Both the position numbers and the translations under genes were made by a program. From Rhodomicrobium sp. Az07 (GTDB lineage: Bacteria > Pseudomonadota > Alphaproteobacteria > Rhizobiales > Rhodomicrobiaceae), in the NCBI RefSeq assembly GCF_018619475.1, contig NZ_JAHFZG010000016.1, positions 1 to 64,000 of the forward strand: a stretch of 64,000 nucleotides of DNA, given 5' to 3'. Shown piece after piece: positions 24,096 through 32,223 of the stretch. Positions within the stretch are counted from its first letter, which is position 1, and each line of letters starts with the position of its first letter. The notes beneath the pieces were generated by a model that saw only the letters and a list, made by a program, of their open reading frames with translations, did not search any database and had not been told where the DNA came from.

Positions 24096-26567
24096 ATGCC
24101 TTCACCGAAAGATGCACGCGATCAGGACACTGCGGGAGCCGAGAGGGTCGCAAAAGTCATAGCTAGATCAGGGCTTTGCTCTCGAAGAGACGCCGAAGTT
24201 CTGATTGGGGAAAAGCGGGTTTCCGTCAACGGCTCGATCATCGAAAGCGCCGCGCTGGACGTTTCTCCCGCCGACCGAGTCGCCGTAGACGGCCATCCGC
24301 TGCCCGCGCGCGAGCCTCCGCGCCTGTGGCGTTACCACAAGCCGAAGGGCCGCGTGACGACCCACAAAGACCCCGAAGGCCGCCCGACCGTTTTCGAGGC
24401 GCTGCCCGACAACCTGCCGCGCCTCATCTCCATCGGGCGGCTCGACTTCAACACCGAAGGGCTGCTCCTCCTCACGAACGACGGCGAGCTTGCGCGCCAT
24501 ATGGAACTGCCGTCGACCGGCTGGGCGCGGCGCTATCGCGTACGCGCTTTCGGCGAAATCGATCAGGCCTCGCTCGACAAGCTGAAGAACGGCGTGAGAA
24601 TCGCGGGCGTCAATTACGGCCCGGTCGAAGCCTCGCTCGAACGCGAGACCGGCGACAACGTCTGGATCACGCTGCTGATCCGCGAGGGCAAGAACCGCGA
24701 GGTGCGTCGCATCATGGAGCACCTCGGCCTCACCGTGAACCGGCTCATTCGCATCTCGTTCGGCCCCTTCATGCTGGGCGATCTGGAGCCGGGGCAAGTC
24801 GAGGAAGTGAAGACGAGCGTGCTTAAGGACCAGCTCGGACCGCGCCTCGCCCGCTCGCTTGGCGTGCGCCGCGAGGTTGTCCGGGAGGAAAAGCGCCTTT
24901 CGACGCCATCGCGCGGAAAGCCCACCTATCTGCGGCGCAAGGAAGCTGAATCGGAGCGGCCACGCCGCCCCTTCGAGGAGCCGCAGATGCGGCAACGGCG
25001 CGTGCTGTCCGATGACGCCTCGGAAGCGCCCATCGTGGAGCTCGTGCAGGTGCCGAAGCCGCCGCGCGCCGAGCGAGGTGAGCGGGGAGAAAAGCGAGAT
25101 TTTGCGCCGCGGGATCGTGGCGAACGGAGTTTCGACAGACCGCGCGACGAGGCAGGCGGCGAACGGCGCCCGTTTGCGCGTCGTGAGGACAGCGGCGGGG
25201 AGCGTCCGGCGTTCCGCAGCCGCGCTGATGGCGACCGCGCGCCACGTGTCGCGAGAGATGGCGATAGCGGCGAGCGCAAACCCTATCCGAAGCGCCGCGA
25301 AGGCGAAGGGGAGTTCAATCCCCGCGATGCGGGCGACCGTCCGGCTTTCCGCAAACGCGAGGGCGACCGCCAGGATCGGCCTTCGCGCGCGGGCGGTGGC
25401 GAGCGTCCGCCCTTCCGGCGGCGTGATACAGAGGTCGGCGCGGAAAGCGGAGGCGATGCTCCGAAACGTGCATGGGCGCCCCGGATCGACGCTACGACAG
25501 AGGATCATTCGACGCCTCGTTTCAAGAGGCGGGAGGAAGGCGGCGAGGGCAGGCCATCGCGGCAAGGTCCGCCCCGGCAAGGCGATGCGCGCGGCGAGCG
25601 CCGCCCGTTCAACCGCGATGCACGCCCCGAGGGCCGCTTCGACCGCAAGCCGCGCGACGGCGATGCGGGCGGCGAACGTCGGCCGTTTGTGCGCCGCGAG
25701 GATGGTGCGGAGCGCCCGGCGTTCCGCAGCCGCAGCGATGGCGACCGCGCCCCGCGTTTCGCGAGGGACGGGGAAGGCGGCGAGCGCAAGAGTTCGACGG
25801 CGAGGCCAGGTTTCCGTTCGCGCGATGCGGGTGAAGGCCGGGGTGACACCAGGTCCGGCGAGGGATCGGGAGAGCGCAGAAGTTTCCGTCCGCGCGAGGG
25901 TAGTGGCGAGCGCAAAAGCTTTGGTTCGCGCGATGCGGGCGACCGCCCGGCGTTCCGCAAACGCGAGGGAGACCGCGCGGAGCGGTCTTCGCGCGGCGCG
26001 GGCGAGGATCGGCCCCGCTTTCGCAGGGCTGAAGATGGCGACGCCGCGCGCGGGCCACGACCCGACCGGGCTCCCGGCGACCGTCCGGCATACCGGAGCC
26101 GCAGCAACGATGGCGGCGCAGGCGGCGAGCGCAAGAGCTTCGACAAGCCGTTCCGCGAGCGGCGCGAAGGTTTCGGCGATCGTGCCCCGCAACGGGAGGG
26201 CGAGCGCCCGGCAGGCGGCGCGCCGTTCGAGAAGCGTGGCGGCGCGGGCGGTGCGCGGTCGTTCGGGAAGAAACCGTTTGGCGCGCGCGACGGATCGAAA
26301 TCGTTCTCCGGGCGCGGCGGTAGCGGCGGCGGCGCTGGCGACAAGCCCTTCGGAGCACGGCCCGGCGGCACAGCGGCGAGGGACAGCAGCGGCGGTGAAG
26401 GCGGCGAGCGCAAATCCTTCGGCGCCCGCAAGCCGTTTGGTGCGCGCGGCGGAAAACCCGGCGGCGGCACGGGCGGCAAGCCCGGCAAATCCTTCACCCG
26501 GCGCGACGGCCCGTCGAAGCCGCGCACGGGCGGCGGTCCCCGCAAACCCCGTGGCGACAAAGCGTGA
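24096..26567 (+). CDS. rluB: RluB/RsuA-family rRNA pseudouridine synthase with a very long Arg/Gly/Asp-rich tail
   Basis: The N-terminal 260 residues are a standard RluB-type enzyme: an S4 RNA-binding domain (ERVAKVIARSGLCSRRDAEV) and the pseudouridine synthase domain with catalytic Asp117 in SIGRLDFNTEGLLLLTNDGE, followed by REGKNREVRRIMEHLGL. It should modify 23S rRNA in the peptidyl-transferase region. From about residue 265 to the end at 823 the protein becomes a low-complexity tail made of imperfect repeats such as GERPAFRSR.DGDRAPR, RDAGDRPAFRKREGDR and GERRPF.RR, turning into Gly/Lys/Phe-rich sequence near the end. Such tails occur in alphaproteobacterial RluB proteins and probably bind RNA; this one is very long. 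I start at ATG 24096; a TTG at 24084 is also in frame. Its stop overlaps the rsmD start. Confidence 0.88.
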   Translation: MPSPKDARDQDTAGAERVAKVIARSGLCSRRDAEVLIGEKRVSVNGSIIESAALDVSPADRVAVDGHPLPAREPPRLWRYHKPKGRVTTHKDPEGRPTVFEALPDNLPRLISIGRLDFNTEGLLLLTNDGELARHMELPSTGWARRYRVRAFGEIDQASLDKLKNGVRIAGVNYGPVEASLERETGDNVWITLLIREGKNREVRRIMEHLGLTVNRLIRISFGPFMLGDLEPGQVEEVKTSVLKDQLGPRLARSLGVRREVVREEKRLSTPSRGKPTYLRRKEAESERPRRPFEEPQMRQRRVLSDDASEAPIVELVQVPKPPRAERGERGEKRDFAPRDRGERSFDRPRDEAGGERRPFARREDSGGERPAFRSRADGDRAPRVARDGDSGERKPYPKRREGEGEFNPRDAGDRPAFRKREGDRQDRPSRAGGGERPPFRRRDTEVGAESGGDAPKRAWAPRIDATTEDHSTPRFKRREEGGEGRPSRQGPPRQGDARGERRPFNRDARPEGRFDRKPRDGDAGGERRPFVRREDGAERPAFRSRSDGDRAPRFARDGEGGERKSSTARPGFRSRDAGEGRGDTRSGEGSGERRSFRPREGSGERKSFGSRDAGDRPAFRKREGDRAERSSRGAGEDRPRFRRAEDGDAARGPRPDRAPGDRPAYRSRSNDGGAGGERKSFDKPFRERREGFGDRAPQREGERPAGGAPFEKRGGAGGARSFGKKPFGARDGSKSFSGRGGSGGGAGDKPFGARPGGTAARDSSGGEGGERKSFGARKPFGARGGKPGGGTGGKPGKSFTRRDGPSKPRTGGGPRKPRGDKA
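25155..25795 (+). repeat. Internal DNA-level direct repeats in the rluB tail
   Basis: The segment 25155-25285 is repeated at about 25669-25795 with a high proportion of identical bases (for example CCGGCGTTCCGCAGCCGC and GATGGCGACCGCGC in both), and a second block near 25341 recurs near 25941 (TTCCGCAAACGCGAGGG). The copies stay in the same reading frame, so the tail has grown by in-frame duplication of segments of about 130 bases or more. Confidence 0.7.
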
Positions 26568-27121
26568 GGATCGTCGGGGGGCGATTTCGCGGGCGCGGCA
26601 TTGCTGCGCCCGATGGCACGACGACGCGGCCCACTTCGGACCGCGTGCGCGAATCGCTGTTCAACATTCTGACGCACGGCACCGAGGGCCCGCCGCTTGA
26701 GGGCGCGCGCGTGCTCGACCTGTTCGCAGGCACGGGCGCGCTCGGCCTCGAAGCCCTGTCGCGCGGCGCGGCCTACTGCCTGTTCGTCGAGGACGAAGCA
26801 GCGGCTCGCGGCGCGATCCGCGAAAATATCGAGGCGCTGGGGCTGACGGGGGCGAGCAAGCTCTGGCGGCGCGATGCGACGAAACTCGGCACCGCCGCGC
26901 CGATGCAGCCCTTTCAGCTTGTGTTTGCCGATCCGCCTTACGCAAAGGGCCTCGGCGAACTCGCGCTGAACGCGGCACTCAATGGCGGTTGGCTCGCGGC
27001 GGGCGCGATCTGCGTGCTGGAAGAGCGTACCGACATGGCTGTCGCCCTCCCGGCGGCCTTCGAGCCGCTCGACGCGCGCGTTTACGGCGATACGGCGCTC
27101 CATTTCTTCCGCAAAATCTGA
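26564..27121 (+). CDS. rsmD: 16S rRNA (guanine(966)-N2)-methyltransferase
   Basis: RsmD methylates G966 of 16S rRNA in the assembling 30S subunit. The 185-residue product has the family opening MRIVGGRFRGRGI, the TRPTSDRVRESLFNIL motif, the S-adenosylmethionine site VLDLFAGTGALGLEALSRGA and the catalytic DPPY in LVFADPPYAKG. Translation starts at GTG 26564, overlapping the rluB stop (GTGA). The rluB-rsmD pairing couples two rRNA modification genes and is common in alphaproteobacteria. Confidence 0.94.
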   Translation: MRIVGGRFRGRGIAAPDGTTTRPTSDRVRESLFNILTHGTEGPPLEGARVLDLFAGTGALGLEALSRGAAYCLFVEDEAAARGAIRENIEALGLTGASKLWRRDATKLGTAAPMQPFQLVFADPPYAKGLGELALNAALNGGWLAAGAICVLEERTDMAVALPAAFEPLDARVYGDTALHFFRKI

Positions 27122-27218
27122 GCCGCTCGTCGTCGGCATCGCTCACTTCCCCTGCGAGATTGTCGCTCGACAGTCGGGTGTGGCCGCTCGGCTGGCTACA
27201 TCGGATGCAAGCGGCAAG

Positions 27219-27668
27219 CTATTTCGCGTGTTTCGACGGCAGGAAGCCGAGGGTGATGAACGTCCACGTCGCTGTTAAGCCGCAGATCAACTGCGCCCAA
27301 CCTGCGAGCGGCGTCGGGTAATTCTCGCCGCCGAGCGGTGAAATCGAGATGGCAGTCGCCGCAAAAAAGGGGATCAGGAAAACAAGCCACCACCATCCCG
27401 ACATCCCGCGATCGTGGAAGCGCTTCGTGTTGATCGCGGCATGCGGAAACAGGAAGACAACCGCGGTTATCCACCCGGACCGGTCGCCAAGGAGGCGGAC
27501 GAGGTTTGGCCAGGTGCCGTCGATGAAGGGCGCGTCGTCGTTCATGAACCCCGACAGCAAGAAGTTGAAGCTCGCAATTCCAAGGTGAATAAGCACGAAG
27601 GCCATCCACCATGTGCGCCGATCGATGCGGCCCTTGAAATTGAAGAAGATGAATTTCAGGGAGGACAT
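27219..27668 (-). CDS. DUF805 inner-membrane protein
   Basis: The 149-residue protein matches the DUF805 (YhaH/YhaI) pattern: the opening FFNFKGRIDRRTWWMAFVL, about four membrane helices, and the family hallmark NTKRFHDRGMSGWWWLVFLIPF. The function of the family is not established. It is convergent with rsmD and divergent from the kaiC operon, with 291 bases between its start and the kaiC start that must hold both promoters. Confidence 0.88.
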   Translation of the reverse strand: MSSLKFIFFNFKGRIDRRTWWMAFVLIHLGIASFNFLLSGFMNDDAPFIDGTWPNLVRLLGDRSGWITAVVFLFPHAAINTKRFHDRGMSGWWWLVFLIPFFAATAISISPLGGENYPTPLAGWAQLICGLTATWTFITLGFLPSKHAK

Positions 27669-27959
27669 GGGTGCTGTTCCCGTCTGGCGCGCGGTCGAAA
27701 TCGGTGCGCGTCACTTTTTTGCCGCCATGGCAATCTTATTGCGGTTTGCGGAGCGTCGCTCGCGAATTTCAGGTTCAATACGCCGGTCCAGCGTTTAAGC
27801 TGCGTCACCGCAACCTATTGCGCAGGAATAGCCGTATCTTTTAGGTTTTCGGGCGAAAAACAACCGAACCTACAGAAGTCTCGGTTCATCGTATCTTACG
27901 ACCATCGACAGCGACGCATATGTGTGAGTTTTTCATGTCAGGATGTCGCGGTGCGACTG
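27669..27959. other. Divergent promoter region between the DUF805 gene and kaiC
   Basis: About 290 bases. It becomes more AT-rich between about 27820 and 27930, just upstream of kaiC, where a promoter would be expected. The kaiC frame stays open upstream, but its translation there shows no similarity to KaiC. I cannot assign a specific -35/-10 pair or operator by eye. Confidence 0.35.
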
Positions 27960-29657
27960 ATGAGCAAGCCTCATAGTGCAAGAGAATTAACCGGCCTGCT
28001 GAAGGCTCCAACGGGTATTGTCGGTTTTGACGATGTGACGTTGGGCGGCCTGCCGGCTGGCCGTCCCACGCTGATCTGTGGCGCCGCCGGGTGTGGAAAA
28101 ACCCTCTTCGGCATCACCTTTCTGGTGAATGGCGCCACTTTATGCGACGAGCCGGGTGTCTTCATGACCTTCGAGGAACGCCCCGAGGACCTTGAAGCCA
28201 ACTTCCGCTCTCTTGGTTACGATCTCAACGGGCTCGCCGCCGCCGGGAAGCTGATAGTCGATCACGTTCGGGTGGAACGGAGCGAAATCGAGGAGGCCGG
28301 CGAATACGATCTCGAAGGGCTTTTCGTCCGCCTCGGCTTCGCCGTCGACCGGATCGGCGCCAAACGGGTGGTGCTCGACACCATCGAGTCCCTGTTTGCC
28401 GGATTCACCGATCAGGCGATTTTGCGGGCGGAATTGCGCCGGCTCTTCGGCTGGCTGAAGGAACGCGGCCTGACCGCCGTCATCACAGGCGAGCGTGGCG
28501 AGGGCCAGCTCACGCGGCACGGCCTGGAGGAGTACGTCTCCGATTGCGTGATTCTGCTCGACAACCGCGTCGAGGACCAGATCGCGACCCGGCGTCTGCG
28601 TGTGGTCAAGTATCGCGGCTCATCGCATGGGACCAACGAGTTCCCGTTCCTGATCGACGAGGATGGCATCAGCGTTCTGCCGATCACCGCACCCAGGCGG
28701 AACCTGGCCGTATGCAATGAAATTGTCTCCTCCGGGATACCGGGGCTCGACGCGATGATCCGAAACGGCGGGTTTTATCGTGGATCGACCATCCTTGTAT
28801 CCGGCGTCTCCGGCACCGGCAAGACGACCATGGCCAGCCATTTCGTCAACGCCGCTTGCCTGCGCGGCGAGCGGTGCACCTTCTTTTCGTTCGAGGAGAG
28901 CGCCGAGGAAATTTGCCGCAATGCGCGCTCGGTCGGGCTCGATTTACACGCGCACGTCGCAGCGGGCTTGTTGCGTTTCGAGTGGGCGCGACCAAGCCTC
29001 TACGGCCTGGAGATGCACCTGGCAAGGATGCAGCGCGATATCGAGACGTTCAAGCCGGCCGTGGTGGTGATCGACGCGATCTCCGCGTTCCGGGGACCGG
29101 CCGGCGATGTGCAGTCAATTCTCCTGCGCACGGTGGACCTCCTGAAGAGTTCTGGAATTACGGCGATGTTCACGAGCCTGCGAAGCGGCGCTTCGCGGGA
29201 CGAGGGCACCGACCACGGCCTTTCGTCGATCATGGACTCGTGGATCAAGCTTGTTGATGTCGAAGAAAACGGTGAGCGCAATCGCATTCTTTATCTGATA
29301 AAATCCCGCGGGACCAGTCACTCGAATCAGCTTCGCGAGTTTCGGATGACCGATAGGGGAATCGAGCTGATCGATGCCTATATTGGTCCGGAGGGTGTTC
29401 TTACCGGCACCGCCCGGATTACGCAGGAGGCGCGGGACCGAGCCGCCGCCGACCAGCGCGAGCGGGAAAGCAATCGGCGCCAGCGCCAGTTCGCCCGTCG
29501 TCGGGAAGCCGTCAGGCGCCAGATCGAAGAGCTGGAGGCGGCGCTTCAAGCCGAAGAGGACGAAGAAGCCATGCTGCTGGGTGAAGACGAATTGCGCGAT
29601 GCGACTCTTAAAAGCGATCAGGCCGCCCGAGCGATACGTCGGAGGGCTGCGGAATGA
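27960..29657 (+). CDS. kaiC: KaiC-family double-RecA ATPase/autokinase
   Basis: KaiC proteins form hexamers of two stacked RecA-like rings and act as clock or timer ATPases. This 565-residue protein has both domains: CI with Walker A GAAGCGKT (41-48) and paired catalytic Glu in [13 protein letters not shown] with Walker A GVSGTGKT (282-289) and [10 protein letters not shown]. The phospho-site region of CII reads [12 protein letters not shown], placing Ser422-Ser423 where cyanobacterial KaiC has Ser431-Thr432. After about residue 480 comes a charged, Arg/Gln/Glu-rich predicted coiled-coil tail ([20 protein letters not shown]), longer than the cyanobacterial C-terminus. I start at ATG 27960; GTG 27951 is also possible. 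It overlaps the first kaiB by ATGA. No kaiA is present in the window. Confidence 0.93.
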   Translation: MSKPHSARELTGLLKAPTGIVGFDDVTLGGLPAGRPTLICGAAGCGKTLFGITFLVNGATLCDEPGVFMTFEERPEDLEANFRSLGYDLNGLAAAGKLIVDHVRVERSEIEEAGEYDLEGLFVRLGFAVDRIGAKRVVLDTIESLFAGFTDQAILRAELRRLFGWLKERGLTAVITGERGEGQLTRHGLEEYVSDCVILLDNRVEDQIATRRLRVVKYRGSSHGTNEFPFLIDEDGISVLPITAPRRNLAVCNEIVSSGIPGLDAMIRNGGFYRGSTILVSGVSGTGKTTMASHFVNAACLRGERCTFFSFEESAEEICRNARSVGLDLHAHVAAGLLRFEWARPSLYGLEMHLARMQRDIETFKPAVVVIDAISAFRGPAGDVQSILLRTVDLLKSSGITAMFTSLRSGASRDEGTDHGLSSIMDSWIKLVDVEENGERNRILYLIKSRGTSHSNQLREFRMTDRGIELIDAYIGPEGVLTGTARITQEARDRAAADQRERESNRRQRQFARRREAVRRQIEELEAALQAEEDEEAMLLGEDELRDATLKSDQAARAIRRRAAE

Positions 29658-29995
29658 CCTCGGATGCGGAGCGTCTCGACGAGGGTGCTCAGGAGGCCGG
29701 CGAAGATGCAGGTCACTATTACCTGCGCCTCTACGTGGCAGGGCACACGACCAAGTCGACGCTTGCGCTGAACAATCTCAAGCGCGTGTGCGAGACCCAC
29801 CTCGCGGGCAGGTATGAGATCGAGGTGATCGACTTGCGCGAAAACCCGCAGCTTGCCGCAGGTGACCAGATACTGGCGATACCGACGCTGGTTCGAAGGC
29901 TCCCTCAGCCCTTGAAGCGGATAATCGGCGATTTGTCGAACACGGAAAAAGTTTTGGTAGGGCTGGACATTCGCCCGAAAGTCGCGTGCCCATGA
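29654..29995 (+). CDS. kaiB: KaiB-family protein, first copy
   Basis: KaiB binds KaiC's CI ring after a fold switch and drives dephosphorylation in the cyanobacterial clock. This 113-residue protein matches cyanobacterial KaiB along its length: [60 protein letters not shown] and [11 protein letters not shown] 20-residue acidic N-terminal extension precedes the domain, and the C-terminal acidic tail of cyanobacterial KaiB is missing. It overlaps kaiC upstream and the second kaiB downstream, each by four bases. Confidence 0.93.
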   Translation: MTSDAERLDEGAQEAGEDAGHYYLRLYVAGHTTKSTLALNNLKRVCETHLAGRYEIEVIDLRENPQLAAGDQILAIPTLVRRLPQPLKRIIGDLSNTEKVLVGLDIRPKVACP

Positions 29996-30291
29996 ATAGC
30001 AAGCCAGAAATCCCGGTGGCTAGATACAGACTCCGGCTCGTTATCGCCGGTAACAGCGAGCGGTCCCGCCGGGCAATCGAAAATCTCCAGCACCTTTGCG
30101 CCGAGCATCTGAGCGGCCAGGTCGACCTTGAGGTTGTCGACATCTACCAGCGCCCCGAACTCGCGGAAGAATATCAGGTCATTGCCGCGCCCACTTTGGT
30201 CAAGCTTCTGCCGCTTCCAGTACGCCGAATCATCGGAGATCTGTCTCAAGAGGACCGTGTCCTGCACGGGCTCGAAATCGTGCCGCTATAA
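29992..30291 (+). CDS. KaiB-family protein, second copy
   Basis: This 99-residue protein is a divergent paralogue of the preceding gene: [60 protein letters not shown] and [11 protein letters not shown]. The [13 protein letters not shown] block is closer to cyanobacterial KaiB than the first copy is, while the first strand (RLVIAG in place of RLYVAG) and the ERSRRA helix differ. It starts by ATGA overlap with the first kaiB and its stop is directly followed by the kinase ATG. The two copies may bind different KaiC states or different partners; that is inference. Confidence 0.9.
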   Translation: MNSKPEIPVARYRLRLVIAGNSERSRRAIENLQHLCAEHLSGQVDLEVVDIYQRPELAEEYQVIAAPTLVKLLPLPVRRIIGDLSQEDRVLHGLEIVPL

Positions 30292-32070
30292 ATGATGCGA
30301 AAGCGAAACGAACCGGGTCTAAAAGGGAAAGCTGCGCTTCTGGCACGCGTTCGCGAGCTGGAAAGTGAACTCGCGGAATGCCAGGAGACGCTGGAGGCAA
30401 TCAGGTCCGGCGATTTCGACGCCGTCGTAGTCAAGGACCGAAGCGGCGATCACTTCGTCTACACGCTGGAGACGGCGGACCGCCCCTATCGGTATCTGAT
30501 CGAGCAGATCCAGGAGGGTGCCGTTACGCTTACGCCGGGCGGGACTGTGCTTTATTGCAATCGCCGCGTTTCGGATATGCTGGGCGTTTCTCAGGAGCGG
30601 ATCATTGGTCACGAGCTGGCGCGCTTCGTCTTGCCCGCGGATGCCGCCGATTTTGGACGCCTTCTCGAAGAAGCAGAGCGCTCCGGTGCACGTGGTGAAA
30701 TAGTCTTTTGTCGCTCCGACGGTAGCGAAGTCCCGGTAAATGTCTCGGCGAGCGTGCTGTTGGATGGTGACACGCCACTACTCTGCGGCGTGCTTACAGA
30801 CCTGACGGAACAAAAGCAGCATCTTCGAATCGCGACGGATGCGTATTCCCGTCTTCTGGAAGAGGTCGCTGAACGCGAACGCGTCGAGGACGTGCTGCGG
30901 CAGGCTCAAAAGATGCAGGCAATAGGACAACTGACCGGCGGTATCGCCCACGATTTCAATAACATGTTGCAGGGCCTCTCCAGCAGTATCGAGCTTACGC
31001 GACGCCGAATTGCTCAAGGCCGCGCAAAGGAAACCGAGCACTATCTTGACGCCGCGGACCAAAGCATAAAGCGCGCGGCCTCGCTGACCCATCGGCTGCT
31101 GGCTTTCTCGCGACAGCAGGCGCTCGATCCAAGAGCGGTTGACATGGACGCGCTTATCAGCAATGTCGCGCCCCTGATAAGGCAGACTCTCGGCCCCGAG
31201 ATCGCGCTGGAATTGCGCCTCCAGGACGGTGATCGGCCTGTGCTCTGCGACTCAAATCAGTTTGAAAACGCTTTAATCAACCTCGCAATCAACGCGCGCG
31301 ACGCGATGCTGCCCGCCGGGGGTACGTTGCTGATCGAAACCAGCCACGAAAAATTGACCGCGGACGATGTGCTCGGCTGGAGCGCGCAGCCAGGTGATTA
31401 TGTCCGGATCAAGGTGACCGACAGCGGAACGGGAATGCCGCCCGATGTTCGTGCGCGGGCGTTGGAGCCCTTTTTCACGACGAAGCCCGCCGGGCAGGGA
31501 ACGGGTCTGGGTTTGAGTCAGGTCCATGGCTTCGTTGCGCAATCGAACGGAGTCTTGCTTTTGGAAAGCTCGCCTGGGCAGGGCACGTCCGTTCACATTT
31601 ATCTCGCTCATGCGTTTCGTGCGACGCCTAGCAAGGATGTCGGCTCGGCCGCGCCCCGTTCGCCCATTGTGCGCGCCGGAAAAATTCTGGTCGTCGATGA
31701 TGAACAGCGCGTGCGCCAGTTTGTGTCCGAAATGTTGAGAGAACTCGGTTGCGCGGTGGTCGAAGCTTGCGACGGCCAAACGGCCCTGAAAGCGTTACAT
31801 GAGGTGGCTGGCGATCCGACTGCATATTTCGACGTCATGGTGGCTGACATCGGCCTGCCAGGTGGATTGAATGGACGCCAGGTAGCTGATGCCGCGCTGG
31901 AACTGCTGCCTGCTCTGCGAGTATTGCTGATAACCGGCTACGCGAAAGACGCGTTGGAGTCGAGGCCATTACCGCCCACCACGGAGATCCTGCACAAGCC
32001 CTTCCGGCTCGAAGTCTTGGCCGCGCGGATCAAGACGATGCTGCCGGATCACCCCGAAAAGACCTTGTAG
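30292..32070 (+). CDS. PAS-histidine kinase-receiver hybrid protein of the kai operon
   Basis: The 592-residue cytoplasmic protein begins with a short coiled coil (ARVRELESELAECQETLEAI), then a PAS domain (about residues 70-175: ILYCN-like LYCNRRVSDMLGVS), a linker coiled coil, a HisKA domain with phosphoacceptor His220 in LTGGIAHDFNNML, an HATPase domain (NLAINARDAML, DSGTGMPPDV, GTGLGLSQVHGF) and a C-terminal receiver with Asp519 in VMVADIGLPGG. It has no membrane segment. Its ATG follows the second kaiB stop with no spacer, so it should be made in step with the Kai proteins. By analogy with SasA, which carries a KaiB-like domain, it may read out KaiC, but no KaiB-like domain is present here. 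Confidence 0.9.
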   Translation: MMRKRNEPGLKGKAALLARVRELESELAECQETLEAIRSGDFDAVVVKDRSGDHFVYTLETADRPYRYLIEQIQEGAVTLTPGGTVLYCNRRVSDMLGVSQERIIGHELARFVLPADAADFGRLLEEAERSGARGEIVFCRSDGSEVPVNVSASVLLDGDTPLLCGVLTDLTEQKQHLRIATDAYSRLLEEVAERERVEDVLRQAQKMQAIGQLTGGIAHDFNNMLQGLSSSIELTRRRIAQGRAKETEHYLDAADQSIKRAASLTHRLLAFSRQQALDPRAVDMDALISNVAPLIRQTLGPEIALELRLQDGDRPVLCDSNQFENALINLAINARDAMLPAGGTLLIETSHEKLTADDVLGWSAQPGDYVRIKVTDSGTGMPPDVRARALEPFFTTKPAGQGTGLGLSQVHGFVAQSNGVLLLESSPGQGTSVHIYLAHAFRATPSKDVGSAAPRSPIVRAGKILVVDDEQRVRQFVSEMLRELGCAVVEACDGQTALKALHEVAGDPTAYFDVMVADIGLPGGLNGRQVADAALELLPALRVLLITGYAKDALESRPLPPTTEILHKPFRLEVLAARIKTMLPDHPEKTL

Positions 32071-32223
32071 GAATTCGAGAACTTCTCCAATCGCGGGCCT
32101 GAGGCTATTCGGATGGATCGCCCCGCCATCGGCTCGGACTTCATCCGGTGGCGGCCGCTTTGACCTGCCCCCGGCAAATCGCTACAAAGCAAGGCTGACT
32201 GCGCAGCCAAGAGCCGAGCATCC

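Noticed and set aside
25155-26010. Repeats in the rluB tail that resemble an array
   Set aside because: Spacing is irregular, copies are imperfect and in frame, and the units are coding, so this is not a CRISPR or regulatory array.
24168-27139. Two very long minus-strand frames opposite rluB and rsmD, rich in Pro, Ser and Arg
   Set aside because: They are the complement of the repetitive rluB tail; low complexity keeps all frames open. The plus-strand frame has the enzyme domain and joins rsmD properly.
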